DNA of 64,000 bases from a virus, in IMG/VR virus record IMGVR_UViG_3300020202_000002, positions 1 to 64,000 of that record. One strand, given 5' to 3'. Positions 32,879-40,804 of this stretch are shown in pieces (the first letter of the stretch is position 1; each line of letters begins with the position of its first letter). Position numbers and translations under genes: made by a program. The notes beneath the pieces were generated by a model. The model had not been told where the DNA came from. It ran no database searches and saw nothing but the letters and a program-made list of their open reading frames with translations.

Positions 32879-33295
32879 ATGCCGCGCCTGATCGAAACCG
32901 AGGCTATCTATCTCGAAGGCGTGCAGGATGCGCAGCCCGTCGAGCACGTCGGCATTTACCAGGTGACCAGCAGCGAACAACTATTCGGCCCGCGGCACAT
33001 CGTCGTCCTGCAAACGAAGACGGCGCTGCTGGAATTGACCGGTGGCTGCTGGGTCAAGGATGCGGCAACGTTGCGGATCGCCAACAACACAGGCACGAAC
33101 CTGCAGGTGCGACCAACAGCGGAAGAGCGCGCCCGTCTCGACGCAGCCGTTGTCGAGGTGTTTCTGGGTGACGAACTGCTCGGCTACGTTCGCCCTGGCC
33201 GTTCGCTGCGATATGAACCGAGTGACTTGTCCCGGCTGTCGTTGCGGTGCCAGAAGGGCGGCGCGCGCTGTGTCGTGGTCGTCTACCCACGGTGA
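32879..33295 (+). CDS. Hypothetical tail-tip protein
   Basis: A 138-residue beta-rich protein with Gly/Val-rich ending (GARCVVVVYPR). TGAGGAC upstream. No family recognised; context among adhesion genes suggests a virion component. Confidence 0.45.
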   Translation: MPRLIETEAIYLEGVQDAQPVEHVGIYQVTSSEQLFGPRHIVVLQTKTALLELTGGCWVKDAATLRIANNTGTNLQVRPTAEERARLDAAVVEVFLGDELLGYVRPGRSLRYEPSDLSRLSLRCQKGGARCVVVVYPR

Positions 33296-33298
33296 CCC

Positions 33299-33508
33299 AT
33301 GGGCAGGAAAAGGCGGCCCCGAAAAGTCCGGATATGGGTGCGCTGCCTGGGTCCAGGACCGGAACACACGTTTGTGACGAGCGACCCGATAGGCCACCGC
33401 ATCTGCCGCGACTGCAAGAAGGCAATCGAGGCGAAGCGGATCTGTGACCGGTACGAGCCCTACCTGCGGGCGCAGGACGTGCGGAACGGATTCTTCAAGG
33501 AAACGTGA
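33299..33508 (+). CDS. Small basic zinc-ribbon protein
   Basis: A 69-residue basic protein. CLGPGPEHTF...CRDCKK offers Cys/His ligands for one zinc. GRKRR and KVRIW near the start suggest nucleic acid contact. ATGA overlap with the next gene. Unusual within a tail-fibre region. Confidence 0.45.
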   Translation: MGRKRRPRKVRIWVRCLGPGPEHTFVTSDPIGHRICRDCKKAIEAKRICDRYEPYLRAQDVRNGFFKET

Positions 33509-34302
33509 TGGTGCGGGTACTCACGAGAGCGGACATCGGCAAGCTGGGGCGCTTTGTGCGCGACCAGCGAACCAGCCGCCCGCGCATGCGCCCGCGTCAT
33601 CCCGAAGTGCTCGGCTCGTCGCCCGACCGCTACATTGTCGGCACCGGGGAAGGTATCACGAGCTGTCGCGGTACGGCGGATTGCCAGGTGTACCGGCTCA
33701 ACGATGGGACGCTGGAGGCTGTTGACGGGCTGACGGTGCTCGTCACGAACCCGGACGGAACGGATATTCCGGCGAGCAGCTACGCCTTGGCCGTGCGTGA
33801 CAAGTTCGGGCAGTGGGTGACGAAGAAGGTGTTCGAGTGCCCGCAGTGGTATTGCGTGGAGGCACCGGAAAGTACAGGGACAGGTACGGACATCGACTGT
33901 GGCAGTCCGACTTGTTGGGTGTTCGTGCTCAGTAGCGACCTTCACAACGGCGAGTCGTTTCCCGGCGATTTCCAGTGCGGCAGCGATCCGAATATACCTG
34001 GTATCCTCAAGTTCGTCAGCACATGTCGCTGGGGCGGTGGTGGCGTCTGCCTTCCCTGCAACCAGGTTGGCGGCAGCAATGCGAACCTCCAATACAACTT
34101 TGCGGAACTGGTTTGGGAGTTCCAAATCGACACGCTGGTGTACAGGTTCAGCGGAGAACTGTCGCGATCCACGCAAAACGTATTCACGCTATACTCGACG
34201 GGCGTCCCATATAACACGAATCCTGGCGCTTTGGTTCCTAATTTCGTAACGGTTTATGACGGCGACACCTACCTTGGCAGCAACTGGTGTTCATCTTGTT
34301 AG
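33505..34302 (+). CDS. Tail-tip protein with CQVYRL domain
   Basis: A 265-residue protein. Residues about 60-110 (CQVYRLNDGTLEAVDGL...RDKFGQWV) form a domain shared with the next protein. An ESTGTGTD linker near 130 leads to a Cys-rich C-terminal domain (CGSPTCW, CRWGGGGVCLPC, NWCSSC) likely stabilised by disulfides or metal. Probably an adhesin or baseplate-associated virion protein. Confidence 0.55.
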   Translation: MMVRVLTRADIGKLGRFVRDQRTSRPRMRPRHPEVLGSSPDRYIVGTGEGITSCRGTADCQVYRLNDGTLEAVDGLTVLVTNPDGTDIPASSYALAVRDKFGQWVTKKVFECPQWYCVEAPESTGTGTDIDCGSPTCWVFVLSSDLHNGESFPGDFQCGSDPNIPGILKFVSTCRWGGGGVCLPCNQVGGSNANLQYNFAELVWEFQIDTLVYRFSGELSRSTQNVFTLYSTGVPYNTNPGALVPNFVTVYDGDTYLGSNWCSSC

Positions 34303-34311
34303 TGGAACACG

Positions 34312-34821
34312 ATGGCCAAAAAGATTCCCGTCCTTACTGACGACGCCGCGGCAAAACTGCAGGACGCCTACGACCAGTGGGCCAAGTCGCCACCACCGAA
34401 CATCAACCGCCGAGATCCGGGTTGGGATGATCAGGACCTCCAGGCACCCGAAGAATATCTGGCCATCACGCAGACGGCGCTCGTCGCCGCGGAAGACTGC
34501 GATACCGGGTTCGACAGTGCCGAATGCCAAGTTTACCGGCTGGTGGACGGCGATCTGGAAGCCGTCGACGGCTTGGAGATTACCGCATGGAACCTGCTCT
34601 CGGAGGCAATCGCGTCTGGTACGCTCGTGCTCATCAGCCGCGACAAGTTCGGCTCCTGGGTCATCTCCGCAGTGTATGGCGAATGCGACACCGGAGCTGG
34701 CACTGCTACGGCTACCGCCACCAGCACCGATGACGGCTTGGACGCCGAAGGCGCGTGGTGGGCCGCGACACCTCCGAGCGGCGGTCAGTCTGGTGGGGCG
34801 TGGTGGGCGGGGACACCGTGA
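34312..34821 (+). CDS. Tail-tip protein, CQVYRL domain plus WWAATPPSGG tag
   Basis: A 169-residue protein. The middle (CQVYRLVDGDLEAVDGL...SRDKFGSWV) is paralogous to the upstream product. It ends with a Thr/Ala linker (GTATATATSTDD) and a Trp/Gly-rich tag (GLDAEGAWWAATPPSGG, then AWWAG). The same 33-residue tag ends the next protein. ATGA/TGATG coupling to the next gene. Confidence 0.55.
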   Translation: MAKKIPVLTDDAAAKLQDAYDQWAKSPPPNINRRDPGWDDQDLQAPEEYLAITQTALVAAEDCDTGFDSAECQVYRLVDGDLEAVDGLEITAWNLLSEAIASGTLVLISRDKFGSWVISAVYGECDTGAGTATATATSTDDGLDAEGAWWAATPPSGGQSGGAWWAGTP

Positions 34822-35042
34822 TGGAGTGTCGACGGCTGACGATAGCGGAGAAGAATGCGCTGGTTGCCGATGGGTACACCGTGCTGGGTGGCCCCTACGA
34901 CTCGGAAGACCTTTGCACGGCAGCATGTGCAGCAGGCACGGCGACCTCGACGGACGATGGCCTAGACGCCGAAGGGTCCTGGTGGGCTGCAACGCCGCCA
35001 TCGGGTGGACAAACGGGCGGCGCGTGGTGGGCAGGAGAGGAT
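34720..35042 (+). repeat. Duplicated C-terminal Trp/Gly-rich tag (34720-34818 and 34944-35042)
   Basis: The last 33 codons of two consecutive genes encode nearly the same peptide (29 of 33 residues identical), both immediately before the stop. At DNA level many codons differ by synonymous changes, including Ser AGC versus TCG and Leu TTG versus CTA. The duplication is therefore old and protein sequence has been kept by selection. Confidence 0.8.
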
Positions 35043-35045
35043 TGA
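34821..35045 (+). CDS. Small tail-tip protein with GPYDSEDLC module and Trp tag
   Basis: A 74-residue protein overlapping the previous stop (TGATG). Residues 1-36 (LTIAEKNALVADGYTVLGGPYDSEDLC) match the N-terminus of the following large fibre (LGWTFVGPYESEDAC). The rest is an ATATS-type linker and the duplicated 33-residue tag. Suggests mix-and-match building blocks within the tip. Confidence 0.55.
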   Translation: MECRRLTIAEKNALVADGYTVLGGPYDSEDLCTAACAAGTATSTDDGLDAEGSWWAATPPSGGQTGGAWWAGED

Positions 35046-35046
35046 T

Positions 35047-36858
35047 ATGGCAGAGTGCCTATTTCTGACGGATCAAGCGAAGGCCGATCTGGAATCTCTG
35101 GGCTGGACCTTCGTGGGACCTTACGAATCCGAAGACGCCTGCGTGAGCCAGAACCAGGAAACCGGCACTGGCACGTCCACTGGCACAGGGCACGTGTACG
35201 TCGACCTCACCTGTCCGGGCGAGCAACTGACCGGCGACCAGGAGGTAACGTTCGCCATCGGCGTCAGTGCCCCACACGTCACGACCCTGGAGGTGGATCT
35301 CGTCAGTACCGGCTGCTTCAGCATCACCTTCGCGACCACGACTGGGATCTCGTGGAGCGTCGGCGCGAACGGCGGGACGATCCAGTCCTTTCAGGGCAGC
35401 GTGTCGGCTGTCGCGAATGCGCTTGCGAGTATCACGGTGGTGACGACCACGCCATCGGCTACCGTCGACTTCACGGTCGCCGACATCGAGAACAGCAGCT
35501 ACGCCTTCGACGAATGCAACGTCGTCATCACGGCGACCGACACGGGGACGGGAACTGGCACTGGCACTAGTACTGGTAGCCCGTCGTCGGGATGCGGATC
35601 GCCAACGGAGCTACCGGCACCACCATTCAGCTACGAAGACAATAACATCGACGCGCAGAAGTGGTACCACGTCGAATTGGACCCTGGTACGACGTATGCG
35701 CTTTCGCTCATTGCAATAGCAGGTCACGACACCGTACGGCTGGAACTGTACACCGGCTGTGACGGCCACGGACGAGGAACAGGGTTTTTTGGCGCTGTAG
35801 ACACTGAATTCTCTGGACCCAACGAGTTCAGCTGCGGGGAGATAACTGGTATCTCCGACCTATGGATGCTGGCGGTCACTGTTGGAGCTACGTATCGCAT
35901 CGACATGGATCCTGGCACTTGCGGCAGCCAGACGGGGACAGGAACTGGCACGCTCACTGGTTGTGAAGAAGCGACCTCACTCACTCTCGGTGCTATCCAA
36001 GCTGGCAGCATCACTGGCACGTCGGAGCGTGACTGGTACGTCATGACAGGCCTGGACCCTGATACGCAGTACAGCATCAACCTGTGGACACAGGGCACAC
36101 CAGCTGGCGTTCTGACAGGGGCGCTGTACACGACATGCGAGCGCACCGGCGAAGGCTCAGGCGTGGGTGGGGTTCCCCAAATTCTGACGGCCGACAGCAG
36201 CGACTACGGCCAATGCTCGAACATCGTCGTGGGCGTGACGACGCTGTACATCGAGGTGCAGTACAACAACGCCGGCTCTGCGGATTACGAGCTGGCGGTT
36301 TACGAGGGGCTTTGCACGGATACCGGGACGGGAACAGGAACGGGGAGTGATGGGGGTGGCGCTGAGAGCCCACAGGGTCCACTGTTCCCAGGTACTGGCG
36401 CTAGCGATGCGTCGGTCGGCGTCACTGCGTGGACCAATCCTGGGAATATATCCGCTGATGATGGAGTGTACGCGACGTGTACGTCCAATTCGCCGCAATA
36501 CCTCAAAGCTACCAACTTCGGCTTCTCCATTCCCGATGGCGCGACAATCGACGGTATCGAGGTCAAGATTCAGCTGTTCAGGACCGGACCGCGCGTGCAC
36601 ACCGTGAGCAACGTTCGCATGGTTAAGGCGGACGGATCGATATCGACGACCAATCGCGCCTCCGACAACACGGTGATCAACACCACAGAAACTGAGAACA
36701 CGTACGGCGGCGACTCGATCCTGTGGGGGGAGACATGGACGGCGGCGGACATCAACGACGCTGACTTCGGAGTCGTTTTCAACTCCGCGCCCGGTGGAGG
36801 CAAGGGCATTCCCACGATCAGCGTGGATTGCATCACTGTGAAAGTTTGGTTCCATTGA
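35047..36858 (+). CDS. Modular tail fibre/adhesin with Gly-Thr linkers
   Basis: A 603-residue protein (ATG 35047; GAGGATT upstream). Four Gly-Thr linkers (about 38-49, 166-184, 296-307, 421-435) divide it into a small GPYESEDAC module, an Ig-like domain, two PPC-like beta domains (QKWYHVELDPGTTYAL..., DWYVMTGLDPDTQYSI...), and a C-terminal jelly roll (YLKATNFGFSIPDGATIDGI...YGGDSILWGETWTAADIN) typical of carbohydrate-binding ends of phage fibres. Likely receptor-binding protein. The linkers could be O-glycosylated (inference). The sulfotransferase gene starts right after it. Confidence 0.75.
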   Translation: MAECLFLTDQAKADLESLGWTFVGPYESEDACVSQNQETGTGTSTGTGHVYVDLTCPGEQLTGDQEVTFAIGVSAPHVTTLEVDLVSTGCFSITFATTTGISWSVGANGGTIQSFQGSVSAVANALASITVVTTTPSATVDFTVADIENSSYAFDECNVVITATDTGTGTGTGTSTGSPSSGCGSPTELPAPPFSYEDNNIDAQKWYHVELDPGTTYALSLIAIAGHDTVRLELYTGCDGHGRGTGFFGAVDTEFSGPNEFSCGEITGISDLWMLAVTVGATYRIDMDPGTCGSQTGTGTGTLTGCEEATSLTLGAIQAGSITGTSERDWYVMTGLDPDTQYSINLWTQGTPAGVLTGALYTTCERTGEGSGVGGVPQILTADSSDYGQCSNIVVGVTTLYIEVQYNNAGSADYELAVYEGLCTDTGTGTGTGSDGGGAESPQGPLFPGTGASDASVGVTAWTNPGNISADDGVYATCTSNSPQYLKATNFGFSIPDGATIDGIEVKIQLFRTGPRVHTVSNVRMVKADGSISTTNRASDNTVINTTETENTYGGDSILWGETWTAADINDADFGVVFNSAPGGGKGIPTISVDCITVKVWFH

Positions 36859-36859
36859 G

Positions 36860-37495
36860 ATGGGAGTCGTCGTACCAGTCGTAGGACCGATGAGGAGCGG
36901 CACAAGCCTCGTCAGCAGCATCGTCCATGTTCTCGGCGTCTGCATGGGCGAGCGGTGGATAACCGAAGACCCAGAGTGGTGCAGGGACGGCTTCTGGTGC
37001 GATGACGAGTTCCACGAGCTATTTGTCGAGGTGCTCGGAGGATATCCCGGCCACTTCACCGTCGACACGTTCAACCGCGATGCGCTACCCAAGTTGAAGG
37101 ACCAGGTAGCCAAGAGGGAGGGGACCTACGTTCGCTGGGGCGTCAAGAGTCACCTGCTGTCCTTCGTCTGGCCTCACTGGTGGCCGCTGTGCTCGCACGA
37201 GATTCGAGCTATCTTCCCGTGCAGACCGCCCGCCGAGTCGATTGCGTCACTGGCGGCTAGAACCGGACACACCGAAGAATGGGCTGCGGACTACCTGCAA
37301 CCCTTCTTCGCGTCAGTGGCAGAAGCCAAGAGATTCCACGGGGAAAAGCTGTTCGTCGACTACGACACGCTCTTGGCTGACCCGGTAGCCGAGGTGGGCC
37401 GCATAGCGGAGTTCCTTGGCGTCAGCGTGACGCAGTACGCCATCGCCAGAGTCAAGCCGGAGTTGAGGCGATTCAATCAGCGCCTTCACATTTGA
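36860..37495 (+). CDS. Sulfotransferase family protein
   Basis: A 211-residue protein. The PAPS 5'-phosphosulfate loop VVGPMRSGTSLV is at about 7-18, and the C-terminal part (KLFVDYDTLLADPVAEVGRIAEFLGV) is the 3'-phosphate/core region of the family. It would transfer sulfate from PAPS to a sugar or Tyr hydroxyl; no signal or membrane anchor, so cytosolic. It is the first gene of the carbohydrate cassette and starts just after the fibre stop, pointing to fibre or glycan as substrate. Confidence 0.85.
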   Translation: MGVVVPVVGPMRSGTSLVSSIVHVLGVCMGERWITEDPEWCRDGFWCDDEFHELFVEVLGGYPGHFTVDTFNRDALPKLKDQVAKREGTYVRWGVKSHLLSFVWPHWWPLCSHEIRAIFPCRPPAESIASLAARTGHTEEWAADYLQPFFASVAEAKRFHGEKLFVDYDTLLADPVAEVGRIAEFLGVSVTQYAIARVKPELRRFNQRLHI

Positions 37496-37664
37496 CGACG
37501 ATCGTGCTGCCGCCGGACGCGCGAGACACCTCGAAACCGTCGACGATCACGACAACGTCCTTCTTGCGCGATCCGGACGCCTCCGCGATCACCATAAACG
37601 TGAAGCACGCGAAAGCGAGCAAAAGAGAGATCCACCAGGATTCGGCTTTCAGATAGGTGAGCAT
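37473..37664 (-). CDS. Small membrane protein on the opposite strand
   Basis: A 63-residue protein read right to left. GGAGG with a 4-base gap precedes the ATG at 37664; an alternative ATG at 37697 adds 11 residues. One hydrophobic helix (ISLLLAFACFTFMVIAEA) and a soluble beta-like C-terminus (VVVIVDGFEVSR). It overlaps the sulfotransferase end by 23 bases in convergent orientation. Rare minus-strand gene within the late region, possibly a separately expressed moron. Confidence 0.55.
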   Translation of the reverse strand: MLTYLKAESWWISLLLAFACFTFMVIAEASGSRKKDVVVIVDGFEVSRASGGSTIVVKCEGAD

Positions 37665-37812
37665 AGATCCTCCAAGTCGGGCAAGTGTGTTCGGCATGGT
37701 GACTTCCTAAGTGAATCATTCGAACGTTTCAGACCGGCATTTGCCCGATGTGGGTTTTCTTGCGGCGCACCGAATCGCGGTCTGTGGCAGAGGCCGAGCG
37801 GCGAAAGATTGA

Positions 37813-37841
37813 TTGCATGCCTAGCAGCCGCTAGCCATAAT
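37813..37841 (+). promoter_or_regulatory. Candidate sigma-70-type promoter
   Basis: TTGCAT (37813-37818), 17-base spacer, CATAAT (37836-37841). Predicted start of transcription coincides with ATG 37848, which lacks a Shine-Dalgarno, so the message may be leaderless. The rest of 37496-37847 holds only the minus-strand gene and its leader. Confidence 0.4.
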
Positions 37842-37847
37842 TGGCTC

Positions 37848-38141
37848 ATGGAATCATGGCTCGCAAATCCAGAGTGCGAATGGTATCCGCAGAAGTGGAT
37901 CGGATGCCTTCGCTGTGAATGCCGCTACCCCGAGGATCTCGTTGTCTCCGAGTTGTGTGCGGTGTGCCGATATATTGCCTTGAAACACTCTGGATATCGA
38001 TTTGGGGCCAATGACAACCGTCTACTTGCCGAGGCTGCGGACATGATGCGTCACTATCGCGACAACTCTCCTAACAACAAAGCCGTTCGACTCGCCGAAA
38101 TACTCGCCGACATGGAGGAAGCCTTCCGCGTAATCAACTGA
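37848..38141 (+). CDS. Cys-rich small protein
   Basis: A 97-residue protein. Five Cys in the first 45 residues (CEWYPQKWIGCLRCECRYP, CAVCRY) suggest a zinc knuckle; the rest is helical (LLAEAADMMRHY, VRLAEILADMEEAF). ATG 37848 is favoured because it follows a promoter-like sequence; no ribosome binding site. Function unknown. Confidence 0.5.
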   Translation: MESWLANPECEWYPQKWIGCLRCECRYPEDLVVSELCAVCRYIALKHSGYRFGANDNRLLAEAADMMRHYRDNSPNNKAVRLAEILADMEEAFRVIN

Positions 38142-38201
38142 TGTGCGTTTGTGTCGTTTGGTGTGGTGGCCATCGCATTTCGACAAATTCGAAAAATCGT
38201 C

Positions 38202-38250
38202 CCTGACGCCAGCTGCACGCGCCCGATAGGATAGAGTCAGCGTCGCAGAA
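38202..38250 (+). promoter_or_regulatory. Candidate promoter of the glycan cassette
   Basis: CTGACG (38202-38207) and TAGGAT (38227-38232) are spaced by 19 bases (18 if read as TGACGC). The GATAGGATA...CGTCGCAGAA pair (38225-38250) matches the element before the portal gene. It is the only sizable non-coding gap (38142-38263) ahead of the 20-kb run of co-directional genes. Confidence 0.4.
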
Positions 38251-38263
38251 TGGATTTCTGCAA

Positions 38264-39034
38264 ATGAAGTGGTCCTACGGCATCACCACCGTCCCGACAC
38301 GACGGCTGGACCTCTTGCCGCGCACGCTCGCCTCTCTCGCCGCCGCAGGGTTCGATAGACCACGCCTCTTCGTCGATGGTGGACTTCCCGGAAGCCAGCT
38401 CTACCGCGATCTCGGATTGCCGACCACCATCCGGGACCGCATCTCACGTGAAGTCAACGACCGCCCAAACACCACGGCCTATGGTCATCCGTTCGGCAAC
38501 TGGATGCTGGGGCTGCTCGAACTGTACGTCCGCGAGCCGCACGCCGATCGCTACGCGATGTTCCAGGACGATATTGTCGCCTGCCGCAATCTGCGGTCAT
38601 TCCTTGAGGCGTCCCCGTATCCGGACCGCGCCTATCTGAACCTGTACACGGTCCACTTTAACTACCGATTTTGCCCCAAGGATTCCCAGAAGTTGCCCCA
38701 GCGCGGCTGGTTCGTCACCTCGCAGCGCGGCCTGGGGGCAGTGGCAACCGTGTTCAGCCGAGATGCGTTGCTGGCGCTCTTCTCGAACGACCACATGGTC
38801 CGCCGGCCGATCGACAAGGGCCGCGGGCACAAGGCGGTCGACGGGGGAATCGTCGAGTCGATGAAGAAGGCGGGCTGGCGCGAATACTGCCATCACCCAA
38901 GCCTCGTGCAGCACATCGGCGACAAGAGCGCCATCGGCAACAACCTGAAGAACGACGACCCGGACAAGCACCACGCGACCTCGCCGACGTTTCCTGGCGA
39001 GAGCCACGATGCCCTGGAATTCCTCAGGGGGTGA
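38264..39034 (+). CDS. Glycosyltransferase, GT-A type (paralog A)
   Basis: A 256-residue protein. Opening MKWSYGITTVPTRR...LPRTLASLAAAGF and the metal-binding-like triad QDD at 101-103 (RYAMFQDDIVACRNLR) are the pattern of phage and bacterial GT-A enzymes that use nucleotide sugars. C-terminal PSLVQHIG motif is shared. No membrane segment. The gene at 39295 is a clear paralog with the same opening, QDD and HxGPSLVQH-type ending, showing duplication of the transferase. Confidence 0.75.
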   Translation: MKWSYGITTVPTRRLDLLPRTLASLAAAGFDRPRLFVDGGLPGSQLYRDLGLPTTIRDRISREVNDRPNTTAYGHPFGNWMLGLLELYVREPHADRYAMFQDDIVACRNLRSFLEASPYPDRAYLNLYTVHFNYRFCPKDSQKLPQRGWFVTSQRGLGAVATVFSRDALLALFSNDHMVRRPIDKGRGHKAVDGGIVESMKKAGWREYCHHPSLVQHIGDKSAIGNNLKNDDPDKHHATSPTFPGESHDALEFLRG

Positions 39035-39037
39035 GCC

Positions 39038-39298
39038 ATGGCGTGGAAGTGGGGCGACAAACTGAAGTCGGCATTCGAGCTGGTGGGCATCACCGAGGAT
39101 CGCGCCGCGAAGTTTCTGGGCGAGCATTGCAACTGCCCGAAGCGCCGAGAGGCTCTGAACGCCTTCAGCGACTGGGCCGAACGACTGGCAAGCCGCCTGA
39201 TGGGCGCGAAAGAGGAGCACGAAAAGGAAATCGTCAAGGATCAGGGCTTGCAGGAGCTGGAAGTCCTGATGGACCGACCACCGAGGAGCAACAAATGA
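39038..39298 (+). CDS. Small CNCPKRREALN protein
   Basis: An 86-residue protein. GITEDRAAKFLGEHCNCPKRREALNAFSDW is a short Cys-containing helical motif recurring in small phage proteins (G-C-x-x-R-x-x-x-L-N). It lies between the two paralogous transferases and overlaps the second by ATGA. Might be a partner protein; unproven. Confidence 0.55.
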   Translation: MAWKWGDKLKSAFELVGITEDRAAKFLGEHCNCPKRREALNAFSDWAERLASRLMGAKEEHEKEIVKDQGLQELEVLMDRPPRSNK

Positions 39299-39981
39299 AG
39301 TGGGCCTACGGTGTGACCACTGTGCCCGAGCGTCGCAAGGATCTTCTGCCGCGAACGCTGGCCAGCCTTGAGAAAGCAGGATTTCCGGCCCCGCGGTTGT
39401 TTGTTGACGGGGCCACGTCTGGCGTCGAGTGGTCCGGACTGTTCGGTCTGGAAATCACGTTTCGCCACCCGAGGATGCACGCCTTCGGCAACTGGTTGCT
39501 CAGCCTACAGGAGCTTCTCATCCGCGAGCCGGCAGCAGATCGCTACGCCATGTTCCAGGACGATCTTGAGGCGTGCCGGGGGCTGAGGAGTTATCTGGAA
39601 AAGACCAGCATGGAAGGGCCGGTGTACCTGAACTGCTTCACGACGGCAGCAAGCGCCAACGGCGACGGCTGGCATCCATCCAAGCGTCCGGGAACCGGAG
39701 CTGTCGCCCTGGTGTTCAATCGTGAGACGGTAACGACTCTCCTTCAGCAGTCCTGGCTGCACGGTCAGCCGCTCGATGGCATCCGCCGCAAGGCTTACAT
39801 CGACGACTGCGTGAGGCGCTGCCTGCAACCGCTGTTCTACGTCGAAATGGTGCACGGCCCGAGCCTGGTGCAGCACACCGGTGCTTTGTGCTCCACAGTC
39901 GGCAGCAGTATGCAGCTGGTAGCGGATGGATGGAGCGAGAACGTGTTGGACGGCGCTGGCGCTTTGGTAGGACAAACATAG
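39295..39981 (+). CDS. Glycosyltransferase, GT-A type (paralog B)
   Basis: A 228-residue protein; ATG 39295 overlaps the previous stop and aligns with the start of paralog A (MKWAYGVTTVPERRKDLLPRTLASL). QDD at 88-90 (RYAMFQDDLEACRGLR). The open frame runs far upstream but only this start fits. Compared with A it lost about 30 residues around position 50-70. Probably adds a different sugar or acts on a different acceptor. Confidence 0.75.
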   Translation: MKWAYGVTTVPERRKDLLPRTLASLEKAGFPAPRLFVDGATSGVEWSGLFGLEITFRHPRMHAFGNWLLSLQELLIREPAADRYAMFQDDLEACRGLRSYLEKTSMEGPVYLNCFTTAASANGDGWHPSKRPGTGAVALVFNRETVTTLLQQSWLHGQPLDGIRRKAYIDDCVRRCLQPLFYVEMVHGPSLVQHTGALCSTVGSSMQLVADGWSENVLDGAGALVGQT

Positions 39982-40006
39982 GGGGCCGGAACGCAAGGAG
40001 TCGCGG

Positions 40007-40804
40007 ATGAGGCTTGGGGTTGTTGGTGGGGGCGTAGTCGGCCACGCTATGGCGCGGGCGTTCATGGAGCATTCCGAAGGTGGCACTCGTGTCTACGACG
40101 TGGTGCCGGAGCGATGCACGCACTCACTTGAAGATGTTCTTTCCTGCGACCTGATCTTCGTCTGTCTGCCGACACCGGCGAATGAAGACGGGTCGTGCAA
40201 GACTTCGTTTGTCGAACAATTCTTTCGGGACGTTGGCACGTCCGCTTTCGCCGATCGCAACTTTGTGCTGCGGTCCACGGTGCCGGTCGGCACAACCAAG
40301 AAGCTGGGCGAACGCTACGGCGTCAAGAATCTGGTGCACTCGCCTGAGTTTCTGACGGCGCGATGTTCGGTGGCCGATGCGCAGGTACCGGCGCGGAACA
40401 TCGTGGGCATACCGCACCCCAGCGCGGCAACCAGCCTTCTCGCAGAGTTGTACAAGCGGCGCTTCCCAGGCATTCCCGTCCACATCACGACGAGCGACGA
40501 GAGCGAGGCCGTGAAGCTCATGCAAAACAGCTTTTTCCTTACGAAAATCGCCATTTTCAACGAGTTCTACCAGTTTGCCCAGGCGCGAGGGATGAACTGG
40601 TCTCGCGTACTGGCTGGGCTACTCAGCGACGGGCGGATTGCGCACGCCCACACTCAGGTTCCTGGTGTGGACGGCTTATTTGGCGCGGGCGGAGCCTGTT
40701 TGCCAAAGGACATCGCGAACCTCGTGCACTGCATGGGTGACGAAGCTGTCGTCATCCGCGCGGCGATGGAGAGGAATAAGCGGGACAGGGAGAGGGTGGC
40801 ATGA
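40007..40804 (+). CDS. UDP-glucose/GDP-mannose 6-dehydrogenase-like, short form
   Basis: A 265-residue NAD-dependent dehydrogenase. N-terminal Rossmann GVVGGGVVG (4-12). Catalytic set present: Glu114 (SPEFL), Lys170 and Asn174 (KLMQNSF), Cys231 and Asp235 (GGACLPKD). It lacks the C-terminal nucleotide-binding domain of full-length (about 400+) enzymes, a form seen in phages. Expected to oxidise a nucleotide sugar to the uronic acid, although missing the last domain may change substrate. Confidence 0.8.
   Translation: MRLGVVGGGVVGHAMARAFMEHSEGGTRVYDVVPERCTHSLEDVLSCDLIFVCLPTPANEDGSCKTSFVEQFFRDVGTSAFADRNFVLRSTVPVGTTKKLGERYGVKNLVHSPEFLTARCSVADAQVPARNIVGIPHPSAATSLLAELYKRRFPGIPVHITTSDESEAVKLMQNSFFLTKIAIFNEFYQFAQARGMNWSRVLAGLLSDGRIAHAHTQVPGVDGLFGAGGACLPKDIANLVHCMGDEAVVIRAAMERNKRDRERVA

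Noticed and set aside
32774-36350. Gly-Thr coding hexamer repeats considered as CRISPR or diversity-generating template
   Set aside because: Repeats are short, imperfect and in frame with protein linkers; no spacers, no cas genes and no reverse transcriptase in the window.
37730-37784. Inverted repeat CAGACCG...CGGTCTG
   Set aside because: Seven pairs around a 41-base loop with no T-run or promoter relation; likely chance.
38671-39294. Upstream extension of glycosyltransferase paralog B
   Set aside because: The extra 208 residues are Arg/Pro/Gly-rich out-of-frame translation of paralog A; paralog alignment fixes the start at 39295.
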